From Nilaparvata lugens (Eukaryota > Arthropoda > Insecta > Hemiptera > Delphacidae), in the NCBI RefSeq assembly GCF_014356525.2, contig NC_052506.1:29097637-29161636 (forward strand): a stretch of 64,000 bases of DNA. The letters are read 5' to 3'. Within the stretch, counting starts at the first letter, position 1, and each line of letters starts with the position of its first letter. A model generated the notes under the pieces. That model was given only the letters and a program-made list of their open reading frames with translations. It was not told where the DNA came from and made no database searches. The position numbers and the translations under genes are program-made. Of the stretch, positions 11,523 through 22,690 are shown piece after piece.

Positions 11523-11595
11523 TATAGACTTCTCTAAAAGACCATAGATGGTAGTTATCATAACTGTCATCTTTGATCTTTTAGAGAAGTCTATA
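11523..11595. repeat. 73-bp near-perfect hairpin
   Basis: TATAGACTTCTCTAAAAGA at 11523-11541 is the exact reverse complement of 11577-11595. The arms continue to the centre near 11559 over 36 bp. Counting G:U pairs as RNA, only about two positions mismatch. The near-zero loop is more like a tiny MITE than a normal pre-miRNA, whose loop is larger. Confidence 0.8.
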
Positions 11596-13660
11596 GAAAG
11601 TTATATCTAGAGTATCACTAAGATAACATCATTCAGATTCGATGATGAAATGAACACGAGAAGCTACTAACAGAACATGATAAAGAGAATGAAAAATTCA
11701 AGTTTTCATTGTTCAGAATTTTCGATAAATTCAGTTGTCAAGTAGTATTCTCACGTCTCATTTTCATTACATTCTTCTTGTTGTTGGCTTCATCATCTGT
11801 TTCTGTGCTATTTGGTTGGTGGGGAGGGGCGAAGAAAAGCTAGCCGTATAGTTTGAGCTTTTCGCAGCCATTTACAGTCAGAAGTACTATTTTATGCATG
11901 AGTATGGGTGAAGGTGGGAGAGATGAGGTGGAAAACAAGGAGGAGTTGGGATAAGTTAAGGAATCCAAATTATATGCATCCTCCGAGCGCAGCAATAATT
12001 TCGAAGCAGCATGCTCATGATAGTAGCTTTGCTGTTGAACCCTTTTGGTACAATTCTGGGTTATTTTGTTCTCTCTCATTTATCTTTATTCTACTCTTTC
12101 TCACTCTCTCTTATTTGTTTCCTTTACCTCCTTTTCTAGTCTGTTGCTGTAATATTTGCTTGATAGGACTTTGCTGGGAAAGCCATGCTTGTTTTCTAGT
12201 CTCGGCTATTTGTTTACGCGTGGCAAGAATTGAATTTACAGGTTCACATGGAGATTTACCGCTTGGCAATAACATTCGTTCGAATTCCGAGCAGGAAGGC
12301 CATTGCATAGTTTCGACCGCTGAATAACTGCCTTTATCCGTTCCGCTGATCGTTTACCTTTGAGATTTTTCGTTGGTTCTTTTACTTATTTCCTTTAGAC
12401 TACAAAATAGCCTCACATTTTTCTATCATCATCATTATCATGATAATTATGTGTATTGAGCTCATATGTTATTTGAAAACTCAACAATTTTTTTGTTATT
12501 TTCAGAGAGACATTTTGAAACCCATCTACCTTTTGAACGATGTTGACTCTATGTAATTGTGACGGGCATTCCAAGCAAATAATTTTTCCAGCGAAAATTG
12601 GATTTGAACTCGGAAATTCATCAATCTTATTTCATCAATTTACTTTGTTAAAGCTGTAGGGTGTTTAACCAAAAATGGAGGAGAACTGAAGCTCATTTTT
12701 CTTCCAACAACGAATCGTTTGTAATGAAATATTGCTCACCCAACTCCAATATTATAGCTTACCCAAAACAGTGACAACAATATTGTTCGATGAAAATGCT
12801 TACGTTCACAAAGGGACAACATCGATTGTCATCGTAGAATGGGAATGGGTAGCAACTGATAAAAAGCCTCAAATCAAACCTCCATGATAGCACCTGTATG
12901 CTAGCAACATGACAGACTGTGAAACCGTCATATCAATCATAAACTTCGAATGCCTCAATTTCGATAGCCAGAGCTACTATTGGAGGAAAGTGCTTTTCAT
13001 CCGGAACATTTTCGTGGAATTGTTTTATGAAAACAGGAAATAAGCACACAAAGCACACCAACCGTTTTCAGAGTGAATGGAAACCAACCACTCTATTTCA
13101 AAATAGACTGTGTTGAATTTGCACTTGAGTCGATTTGATAATAAATTATTATACTTGGTTGAAGAACTGTTTGAAATTATCTTACTCCTAGTAAACTGCT
13201 GAATTATTGCATAAGGCCAGGCGCATTTTAATGCGCGACGTGACGCAACGCGAACGAGTGCCAGGACTTCCCTGCTAGACGAAAATTATGGTAATTGAAC
13301 GAGCGTTAGCGAATTCCTACTTTTAATTCAAGGCTAAAGTCGTGGTCCGTCTTGTGTATGTTTAATGATAACTTCTGGAGGATTTGATCAATCAGCTTCA
13401 AGTTTTGAACACATATTCTTCGACCCTTTTCACAGATCAAGTTCGTCGAAAAATTTGGGTTAGCTGCTTCTCTATTAGTTTTGGTTGCCGCTCAGGATTT
13501 ATCTAAAACTAACCCTGACTACTCTAAAATGATTGTTTTACTTCAGTGGAAATTGTCTGCATTGTGTAAATAACTCGTGCAACGAACAGCAGGAGCATGC
13601 GATTTGTCGAAAATCTGTTGAAGACTGTGGTGTATAAGACACCACAGATGTAAGACAGTC
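11596..13660. other. No supported gene; unrecognised 139-codon ORF
   Basis: The + strand ORF at 11908-12327 has a hydrophobic middle (LCSLSFIFILLFLTLSYLF) but no family I recognise. It is paired with antisense ORFs over the same bases. Length alone is weak evidence, so I leave it as an unsupported ORF. The remainder shows nothing. Confidence 0.45.
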
Positions 13661-13990
13661 TTGATCAATCAGATGATAAGATTCTACTTGGGACAAGGCT
13701 CGTTATCGAGTTGTTGTTTGGCGTCGTCATCACGTGATTTATTTGGACTTGGTGACGTGGGTCGTGGGTCGGTGCTGCTGCTTGTTTGGTTAGAGCGAGA
13801 TAAGACATGAGGCGATTCATCACGGTCGGCCCAATTAACGACGTCCGACGTGGTGGACGCTCCTCGACACCCCCCTCCACACCCACAAACCTCCTGCGTC
13901 TCAGCTCAGCGGGCAAGACGCTGACAGATTGTCCAGTCGCGTGTCCGCATTCTCTCATTCATCCTTGATGCTCCCACCTTAACACACAGC
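13661..13990. other. G+C- and CpG-richer patch, non-coding or unknown
   Basis: From about 13720 to 13950 CpG is frequent (GTCGTCATCACG, ACGACGTCCGACG). A 97-codon ORF runs on the minus strand (13665-13958) with an Arg-rich stretch and no recognised domain. It could be a conserved non-coding element, an old exon or chance. Confidence 0.35.
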
Positions 13991-13995
13991 AATGT

Positions 13996-13996
<1 letters not shown>

Positions 13997-14067
<71 letters not shown>

Positions 14068-14140
14068 ATATATTATATATATATATATATAGTATATATA
14101 TATATATAGTATATATAATAGTATATATATATATATATAT
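13997..14140. repeat. (TA)n microsatellite
   Basis: About 140 bp of almost pure TA dinucleotides, broken by a few single-base interruptions (TATTATA, ATAGTATA). The 148-codon ORF covering it is an Ile-Tyr artefact of the repeat. Confidence 0.97.
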
Positions 14141-14229
14141 TCTTCATTTTCACTACATGTTAGAAAGTTTAACTTGGAAGCAGTTGTCAGTTGGGTTCCC
14201 ACTCGCACTGCATTCGAATGCCTTTATGG

Positions 14230-14374
14230 GTACCGTAGTTTCCTTTCAGATGTTTGAAAGGTTAAAACTTAAAATGTTGTTATATACATACATAAACCAA
14301 CTTTATCGGTACCATAGTTTCCTTTTTGGTGTTGAAAGCTTGTTATATACATACAAAACCAAGCTTAAAGTAGG
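14230..14374 (+). repeat. 79-bp imperfect tandem pair
   Basis: GTACC(G/A)TAGTTTCCTTT recurs at 14230 and 14309, and the downstream TTGTTATATACATAC.AAACCAA recurs in each unit. The second unit is shorter by about 15 bp of internal deletion. It lies immediately after the (TA)n tract. Confidence 0.75.
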
Positions 14375-14628
14375 GTGCTCCCCACTAAGAGAACTGAGTC
14401 AATTTATTACAGGATGTAATGATGGATCTCATCTTTAGTTGAATAAAATATACTCCTCATTAGGCAGAGTTAAGACTCCAAATAAACCCCTCTAATACTC
14501 AAGCTTAGCTCTAAAATTATAAATATTGCTTTACATAAATGAATTTGAAACAAAATTTATTTGAATTCTGAAAAACTTGTCTACATTATTTTTTATGAAT
14601 AAATAGTAATTCACATAACAATAATAAA

Positions 14629-15309
14629 TAGTAGTTCTGTGAACAGTAGACCTCGCGCAGTTGAAAACTACAACCTCCATCAGAGTGAATTATGTCCTGA
14701 CCTGACGTGTCGACAAGATATCGGTGTGTAAACAACTAATGGCTGTTTCAAATGTTGTATCGAAAATAATTATTAATATTAATTATAATTATTATCATTA
14801 GAATGCTAATAATTTGTTGTAAACAACTATGCTACTACAGTATCATCAAAAGCTTACCGAGTTGAAAGCAGAGAAAAGTCGGGAATGTTGTATCGACAAT
14901 AATTATTAATATTAATTATAATTATTATCATTAGAATGCTAATAATTTGTTGTAAACAACTAGGCTACTACAGTATCATCGAGAGCTTACCGAGTTGAAA
15001 GCAGAGAAAAGTCGGGAGAAAATACTATGTTACTAAGTTATCAATTGCATGCGTCATTGCATGCAATTTATAATCCACTCGACAGCTGATTTATGATGAA
15101 TAAAATAATGTATATTATGTATAATTCTATAGTCTTATTTTTACTTAATATTGGCGTATATTAAGGAGGTTTTTTCCTTCTATATTATCCTTGAAATGCA
15201 AAATTTTCAAAAACCTTGTATATACGCAACGCGCAATTTAAAAAGGAACATACCTGTCAAAAATTTCATGAAAATCTATTACCGCGTTACGCCGTAAATG
15301 CGGAACACA
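14629..15309 (+). repeat. Interspersed repeat 'family R', copy A (5' part)
   Basis: This aligns along its length with 39298-39980. Shared blocks are TAGTAGTTCTGT, GACCTGACGTGTCG near 14700, AGATATCGGTGTGTAA, AAAGCAGAGAAAAGTCGGG, CAGCTGATTTATGATGAATAA, and the 3' block with TTTCATGAAAATCTATT and GTAAATGCGGAAC. The copy is cut by a Helitron after 15309 and resumes at 16516. There is no ORF and no terminal inverted repeat, so the class is unknown. The 3' portion looks like the tail of a retroelement or Helitron-like non-autonomous repeat. Confidence 0.8.
14751..15016 (+). repeat. 133-bp tandem duplication within family R copy A
   Basis: AATGTTGTATCGA...GTCGGG at 14751-14883 is repeated at 14884-15016 with a few substitutions (for example ATGCTA versus AGGCTA, and CAAAAG versus CGAGAG). 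Copy B at 39298 has the segment only once, so the duplication is specific to this copy. Confidence 0.9.
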
Positions 15310-16515
15310 TCTATATAAAAGCGAAATGGTACTCACTCACTCGCAGAACTAAAAATCTACCGGACCAAAAACGTTCAAATTTGTTAGGTTCAGTTGGCCC
15401 TTTAGAGGCGCACTAAGAACAGATATTGGAAAATTTCCAATGCTACGCCCAAAATCTGCGTTTTTCCAGCGTTTTTTTAGCGTTTTCTCAGTTTATCGAG
15501 AACAAATGAACAGAAAATGTTCAAATTCAGTATAGAAGATCAGCTAGGGTGTAATAATGTTGTGTTAGAAGGAATTTGCAATAACTTCAAAGATACGCCC
15601 AAAATCTGCGTTTTTCCAGCGTTTTTTTTGCGCTTTCTCAGCTTTATCAAGAACAAATGAATAGAAAACGTTAAAATTTACTACAGAGGTTCAGCTGGGG
15701 TGTAATGATGTGATAGAAGGAATTTGAAATAACGCCAAAGATACGCCCAAAATTATCGGTTTTTTGCGTTTTCTCAGTTTTTCCATCAGGTAATAGACAG
15801 AAAATGATCAAATTTGGTACAGCGGCTTAACTAGGGTTTAAAAATTTTGTGATGCGATGACTTTAATATTTCATCAAAGATACGCCCAAAATCTGCGTTT
15901 TTCCAGCTTTTTTTGCTTTTTCTCAGATTTATCAAGAACAAATGAACAGAAAATGTTCAAATTTAGTACAAAAGCTCAGCTAGGGTTTAATAATGTTGTG
16001 TCAGAAGGAATTTGGAATAACGCTAATAATAATCTGCGTTTTTCCAGCGTTTTTTTTCGCTTTCGCAGCTTTATCGAGAACAAATGAACAGAAAACGTTA
16101 AAATTTACTACAGAAGCTCAGCTGGGGTGTAATAATGTTGTGATAGTAGGAATTTGAAATAACGCCAAAGATACTTCCCAAAAATTATCGTTTTTTTGCG
16201 TATTCTCAGTTCTCCCATCAAGCAATAGACATAGAAAATGTTCAAATTTGTTACAGAGATAGCTAGGGTCAAAAATGTTGTGATGAGGTGACTTTAATAT
16301 TTCATCAAAGATACGCCCAAAATCAGCGTTTTTCTTAGCTTTTCTGCATTTTCTCACTATTTTGACTTTCTGATGGAGTGAAGCATGCTCAAATGAAAAA
16401 TGCGGGCGAGCGAAGCGAGCCGCTGATCTCGTTGTTGGACGACCCAGTCGGGGGTCCAGGGGGCGGAGCCCCCTTGCTAGATGGATATGGCGAGCGAAGC
16501 GAGCCTGACAGCTAG
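15310..16515 (+). mobile_element. Non-autonomous Helitron, 1,206 bp
   Basis: The 5' end is TCTATATAAAAGCGAAATGG at 15310, the usual arthropod Helitron start. The 3' end is a strong hairpin (GGCGAGCGAAGCGAGCC at 16489-16505) followed by TGACAGCTAG ending at 16515, then T. Insertion is between A and T as expected, with no target duplication. Removing the element joins the flanks into a sequence matching the uninterrupted repeat at about 39966-40000, which confirms both ends. There is no Rep/helicase ORF, so it would need an autonomous partner. Most of its interior is the tandem array at 15444-16360. A second GC hairpin (GGGGGCGGAGCCCCC) lies just upstream of the terminal one. Confidence 0.92.
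15444..16360 (+). repeat. Higher-order tandem array inside the Helitron
   Basis: Monomers of 139-150 bp begin near 15444, 15594, 15742, 15881, 16022, 16172 and 16312, mostly with TACGCCCAAAATCTGCG or TACGCCCAAAATTATCG. Every third monomer is the more similar one: 15444, 15881 and 16312 share the TTTTTCCAGC type and follow ACTTTAATATTTCATCAAAG, while 15742 and 16172 are the ATTATCG type. The real repeat is therefore a three-monomer unit of about 428-437 bp present slightly more than twice. All are non-coding. Confidence 0.88.
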
Positions 16516-16560
16516 TAAACATATAAACATACAGATAAATGCAAAAATAACATGATATTT
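16516..16560 (+). repeat. Family R copy A, 3' remainder after the Helitron
   Basis: TAAACATATAAACATACAG followed by ATAAATGCAAAA continues the family R sequence broken at 15309, and matches 39976-40020. The usual last segment (GACTTGAATCTTAGACCTC...) is missing, so this copy is truncated at its 3' end. Confidence 0.75.
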
Positions 16561-16616
16561 TCCCTGCATCATGAGAATCAACAACTTGATTAGATACAGA
16601 GTTCATTTACATGAGA

Positions 16617-16770
16617 AGTGCCGGTTGCACAGAAGCCAGTTAAATTTTAATCGTGATTGATTCCACGAGTACTAATCAGAGAAGCCGTCTTTTCAAAAGA
16701 GCCTTCTCTGATTGGTTCTCGTGAAATTAATCACGGTAAAAATTCAACCGACTTTTGTGCAACCGGGCCC
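16617..16770. mobile_element. Palindromic MITE, about 150 bp
   Basis: The end starting CCGGTTGCACAGAAGCC pairs with the end finishing TTTTGTGCAACCGGGCCC. The complementarity continues through AATCGTGATT..TTCCACGAG and AATCAGAGAAG to a centre at TTTTCAAAAGAG. Arms are about 70 bp with scattered mismatches. MITEs with GGCCCGGTTGCAC ends are widespread in arthropods. The transposase superfamily is not evident from this copy. Confidence 0.85.
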
Positions 16771-19700
16771 AAGAGATATAATAGTAATAATGTATTCCAT
16801 GAATTAATACTTTGCTCTGATGTTAACAACGAATTTCCAAACTATGTATCTGTTCAGTTGTTCGTTCTGTGTTATTCTAGAAATTGAGTTGGAATATCTT
16901 GTGATGCAGACAAGAAGCCTATTAGAAGTTGCTCGGGCAATTCCACGTGTAATGAGAGTGGGCTATTGGACATGGAGTGACCTGCAAGTAGCAATTTGGG
17001 GTCTCTCTGCTGCTGCTGCTCCTCACTTCTCCGTTTACTTTTGTTGTTGATGTTTGCTGCCTCTCAGAGTCAAAACAATTCGTCTGCTAGAAACAGTATT
17101 GGGATGAGCTGAGGGCTGTGCAATTCAACCGAGGCAAGTATTCTTACCATGAAAGCTATTCTTACCATGGAACTCACTGTTATCCAAGTCTTTTGATTTC
17201 CCACTTCTGATGAGAATAAACATTAGTTTGAAATCTCGAATTTATGAAATGGGAATGTGATTTATTAAATTTCTACCCAAAATAAAGTATCATGGATGTA
17301 ACAGAATGTTACATGATTCAAATTTTTCTGAAAATGTGTTTCATGCAGTATCTATTCTCTCCTTATTTTGGACCTTTGCCCTAACAAGGATTCAATACGA
17401 TGTCCCTTTGGACTATCTTGTGATTGGAATATAAAATAAAATATTGAGAAAAATGATGATTATCAGAGATTTGCTGGATTAACTATTATCAGTTTATTCA
17501 CTTTATTCTTCCAGAAAATATTTTTACTATCTCCGAAGAGAATGTTAGAGTGAGGAATGTTATGAGTAAGGGACGTTAAGCGAGTTTAGGATATATAAGT
17601 TTTATGGCTAAGAAACCATTAATTGATTAATATCTCTGATGAGTGAATTGATCACTCATTCACTCTGCAAACAACCATGTGTGTAGTCAATCTCTTATAT
17701 GAAGGAATCGCTTCATTGGTTGTAACATATTTAATTTGGATTGATAAATAAAAATCCCTAGTTGAAATATTTATAGGTCTAAGTGAAGTAATTGGCTAAT
17801 ATCGCCAAAGAGATAACGTAAAGATTAGATAATATCAGACGTCCTGGCTAAACTGTACAACAGCCTAAGAGGAATGGAAATAAATTTTGCTAATATATAA
17901 TATTATATAAAATATTGAAAATTGAGGTTAGGCATAAACATTTATTGATCGGCGACCTAACCATACTGAGCCTAACCATATTGATCGACCGAGCCATACA
18001 ACGTAGAATCTGACCAAACACCTTGGCAGAAATTTATTGTGGCAAAACAGTATGCAATTTGAGGAACCAAAAGTCTCACGTGGCTAATTATTGTAATGTA
18101 TGAAACAACTAATAACCTATAAAAAATTACTTAGCATGTAAAGAGCATATTTAAAAACACAACAAAAATAATTAAATGTATTAAGGAAGTAGGAGGTTAC
18201 TGGGCGCATGAATACTGTAATAATTTGCATGCACCAATCAAATAGCGGCAATTGACAGGCGGCAATAGTGAGCCGATTCAAAAATATTTGTATATATTTC
18301 TACAAATAATAAGAATTTGTAAAAAAATGTTGTATAGTCTATGTTTTGGATATGGCCCGAAGGCGAAGTAATTATTAAATATATAAGTTAATAATTTAAT
18401 ATTTTAGTACGGTCTATTTGAGCCTTGGATGGCGGAGGAATAGAATATTCAAATTTCATGCAAATTTAGAAATCAGAAATGAGAATTGTAAAATTGAGAA
18501 ACGAGAACCACAATCGCCTGCCAACTACCACCATGAGAGGTCACCAAAAATTATAAAGCGTAATACCTTGTAATAATTCAAAGTTAAATTGAATTACTAA
18601 ATTTCTTATAAGACTTTGTGATGCTCTTATAAAGCAAAAGTCATTTTTAAATAATTTTGTAACCCCTTGGAAGAGACGACTCCGGCTACAATAATCCAGG
18701 ACCACCAGGAGTTGGATCGACATCAGCAGCTCATAAGAAAATTCCGGCACGTGAGTGAAAAATATTGAAATAGTGATAGGGCGCCCTCAGTGCTTCGAAA
18801 TTACATAAGAATCAAAGCTAGCTCGTCGAAAGGGTTTCTTATAAATTAAGAATTTGGTAAAAATACTTGCGCAAGTAAATGTAGTATAAAAGGTAATTTA
18901 TTAGAAAGTAACGAATCAATTCATATATTGGAAGATCTATCAATCAAAGAGGTATAAAATCTAGGCTGTTAATACAACATTCATATGATCATTAATTTCT
19001 GCAATATAATTTGCGATGGTTTATTGTAGCTCTGATTCACTAGATGAATTGCTCTATTTATTCCTTCAGGTGCCGAATCTCGCACCCTGAGATAAAATAT
19101 ATATTTATTACAAAGAAATCTATTAGATACTATAGAATTTAATATATATATTTGGATTACTAGTTTGTCAATTTGTCATGCTAATTTTAAGAATTTAGTT
19201 TAAATAGAATTGTCCAAGTCGACAGGTATTAGCAAGCTGATATCGCAGCTACATGCAAATGAATGCATATGATCATAAAAATGAAAGCACATGGTAACGT
19301 TTCGTGCTATAAAATTTAAAGAATAGTATTTAGCCTGTGATATATTATTGATTTCGATTATTGTTCTATCTTATATTATATATTTTTTGTCGCTCTATAT
19401 ATTTTTTGCAATATTTGTTAATATATGTATCAAATTGTTTATGGTGTGCGATTTATTTTTATTCCCCAATACTATAGGATAAGTACCATATATATTTTTT
19501 TTAATAAATTATCAGTATTATTTTTATAAGCTCCTGTATGAGCCCATTAATGTATGATGACAAGAACATGTCGTACTAAAGTGAGACTGTATCCTATAAA
19601 AAACCACGACCTGATTTTTATAATTATTAAAATATTTCATGCTCTACCGATTGATGCCAAGCAGGAGGCTAATCGTTATTTAATTATAAAAAATAACGTG

Positions 19701-21149
19701 ACATGGTGTAAGAGGACAATAACATGAATGAACTTTGTATTCTGAACATGGATAAATAATTTCAGGAGTTTCATCACGTTCCATCAACAACAACGATATT
19801 TGGAGTCCGGTTCCTGTTATTTTGTTCTATAATAGAGTACAATGCACTCGAGCAAAATAATTATTTCCGTTGCGGTGGAGGAACGGCTTTTCTCCCAAAA
19901 ATGAGTTCTTCCATTCATTGCCTCAAGATGTAAGTCCGTTAAGAGATTTAGGGGTGGACTCGGGTATTAGGAGCGATGAGGGGCCTATTTTGTAGTTAAG
20001 CTACTTTGTAAAAGCCAGAATTTAACAATTGCATTATTCCAATGAAGTTGCAAAGAGTTTGAGGCAGAGTGTTGGGGGGCCGGGGAGGGTTGTCTCGCAG
20101 GAGTTACGGCAACGGGCTATTTTATTCTCGCAGACTCTCATCCGCAAATCTTCATCTAGCCATTCAACTCACCACTTGCTTGCAAAAATCTCCGCATCAT
20201 TGTTCTCTAACTTATTCAACCGCAATCGTCTCTTCGCTTCATATTCGACCACTTTGTTGCGGAAGCAATGTAATTGGTAGGTTGAGACTCTCTTGATGCT
20301 TGTGATATTCATGTTCTTCTAGTAGTTCACCAAAGTGATTTGGATATTTATACTAACTCAATCACTTAAGTGATAAGAAATGATTGAAATTAAGTGTGAT
20401 TTTGAATTATTTCAACAGTTAAGCAAGTATTGGAGTGCACTTGAAGTATAATCATAATAATGTAATGTATTGTGGTTACTAGCTAGTTTCCAATACTCAA
20501 CTTCTCTTGAGATCTATCTGACAAAACTATGGATTCAAGAATAACAGCAACGGTTGACTATAGCTAATCGATGAACGCTACTTTAACTATTCAATGTTAA
20601 CCCCACTGTTAATCATCATGTTAATGTTAATCATCATTGAGGAAACTGTTCAATTCAGAAACGCTCTATTTACTGATGAAATTTCTTATTGATGAGAACT
20701 TTCCTATTGATTGTGACTTGCACAATGATTTTGTGAAGGAAGTATGAACAATCAACCAATGGAATATAATATAATACAGTCAAATGTATTTATTGCAGTA
20801 AGATCTGGCCTCTATCATAGCTTTAAGCAGCATTTTCAAAGCTAGGCACTGTTCTCATCAACAATTTTTGAATCGTATTCGTAACAGATCAAGATTTCGA
20901 ACTCCTATCACGTTGATCTCAAATACCAATCAACTTTGATATGAAATCCAATGGAGGAATACGCACTAGGCCAAGAGTGTTTTTCAAGGCTTCTTCAGCA
21001 TCTATCCGAGAATACTCATCTCTTCTGAGACATGCGCAGAGCACAACTTTTTTCATTAACCCTATACTCGCCTCTCACATGGCAAAACTTATCACGATCT
21101 CAGCAAATTACGTCGTTTGACCTTCAATGACAAATGATGTTTTCTACCC
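16771..21149. other. No gene seen
   Basis: A+T-rich DNA. A G+C-richer patch at about 20050-20285 holds two overlapping + strand ORFs (20029-20280 and 20069-20296) without recognisable domains. I see no repeats shared with the rest of the window. Confidence 0.5.
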
Positions 21150-21298
21150 GATCTTGAATTACTTTTTTATTTTTAGGAAAAAGCAAGGGTGAGCTACTCG
21201 GAAGAAGACTGTAACATAATGTGTTGACGATAATGTAATGTAATACTATATTGTAACAATTAAATCAAATAAAGAGCACACATTTCAATCAATCAAAT
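21150..21298 (+). repeat. Possible LINE 3' tail
   Basis: The stretch ends ATTGTAACAATTAAATCAAA followed by TAAAGAGCACAC and CAATCAATCAAA. The LINE at 42187-46712 ends in a similar way (ATTGTAATCTACATAAATAAAG then (ATCA)n). No coding part is present. This is a weak resemblance in low-complexity sequence. Confidence 0.3.
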
Positions 21299-22365
21299 AT
21301 TCTTCTTGTAGGGATAGAGAGAGAGAGAGAGAGATGATAAATGAATAGAAATTCTGTAATAATATTAATTCTCGTATAAAAAATGAAATATACAATTAAA
21401 TCAATTTGTACTCAATGTAAATTGACATGAAAATGTCAACCCACCTATTCATCTTATTCCACCTATTCATCTATTCAAATCCCTCTTTGTTATCTCATAC
21501 AGGGATTTTAGCTTAAGGAGGCAGATTCTGCATTCAGTTTTTCTCAATGAATAAAATACAATTGCTACATTACAATAGTTTTTCTTATCATTCAAATCCT
21601 CTGTTAATGTAGGCTATATTGAATTGTCGATTCCCAAGATCTATAAAATCACTCTATGTTTATACTCATGGTATTGTGGCCAGATCGTGTCAACAATTTT
21701 TCATGTAACAGGAGACAATAATCTGAAACCAATATTTCTCCAATATAAAGATTAGACCTACAATGAAGATTGGAAGGAAATATTTAGTTTGTTGCTTTCA
21801 GGACAAACAGGAATGAAATAGGAAGCTGGAGGAACATAAATTATTAGAGGTTGAAATGCAGTGTCAATACAAATCATACATAGAATTCTGAAACTCGCCA
21901 TACAAATAATGCAATCATGCTATCACCACCATCTGGATATGAATTGGAGAGATCAACATGACTGAATAGAGAAAGCGGATTAAAATCTAGGGAATTGAGA
22001 AAATATATTGAATTGAGTGTTGAATGACCGAGCAAGATCAGCTCTTGATTCACAGCCTCTATGGTCGTTGCGATAAGGAAAACAATGAGTACGTATTATA
22101 GAAGATGAACGGAAACAATTCGTTAGTTGCAGCTTGCAGTCAAGCCAGGGCCATTTGGTATTGTCAGTCAATAACAAAGCTCAATGACTATCAACAGGCC
22201 AAAGCCAGAACTCTGTTAAACACAATCTTCATCGAATCTATGCAATACATGATAGAGAATGTGGCCTATTTTCAGTGAATCGATCCTCCAATGCATTGAT
22301 CTTAACCGTTTAAAGTTCGCTTTTATTTACTTGATACAATACAAGATGTAGAAGTGTGAAATCTG
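21299..22365. other. No gene seen; short (GA)n
   Basis: Contains a (GA)n run at about 21315-21334 and otherwise unremarkable A+T-rich sequence. Minus strand ORF 21980-22177 is unsupported. Confidence 0.5.
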
Positions 22366-22690
22366 TAATTGACCGAGCGAAGTGGGGTCTAAGATTAAAG
22401 TCGACAGGTTTGCATTCCTCTTTATGTCTTAATGTATGTTTCTATTTATGAATGTTTGTTCCGCTTTTACGGAGTAACGCGGCAATAGATTTCCATGAAA
22501 TTCGACAAGTATGTTCCTTTGTGAATTCGTCGATGTATTACAATTGGTATAATACTGTCAAATGTCACTTTTTTGGGTACACAAATAAATTCCCCTCTAT
22601 GGTAGTGACATGTGTGAAAACTCCCGTTTTCTTGGGTCACTAGGGGTGTCGTTATCGCCCCACTATGTGACGTTATAGCTGAGAATTTAT
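22366..22690 (-). repeat. Family R, 3' part (copy D)
   Basis: Read on the minus strand, it contains the family R 3' blocks in order: TTTCATGGAAATCTATTGCC, GTAAAAGCGGAAC, a run of CATAAA-like units, GTCGACTTTAATCTTAGACC and CACTTCGCTCGGTCAATTA at the end (22366). This matches 39900-40062. Beyond about 22515 it differs from the short copy B, so it may belong to a longer family member. Confidence 0.75.

Noticed and set aside
13992..14438. 148-codon + strand ORF
   Set aside because: Its first third is an Ile-Tyr run made by the (TA)n microsatellite and the rest has no domain.
15444..16360. Regular spaced repeats resembling a CRISPR-like array
   Set aside because: The units are whole 139-150-bp monomers that are similar throughout, not short repeats with unique spacers, and they lie within a Helitron in eukaryotic DNA.
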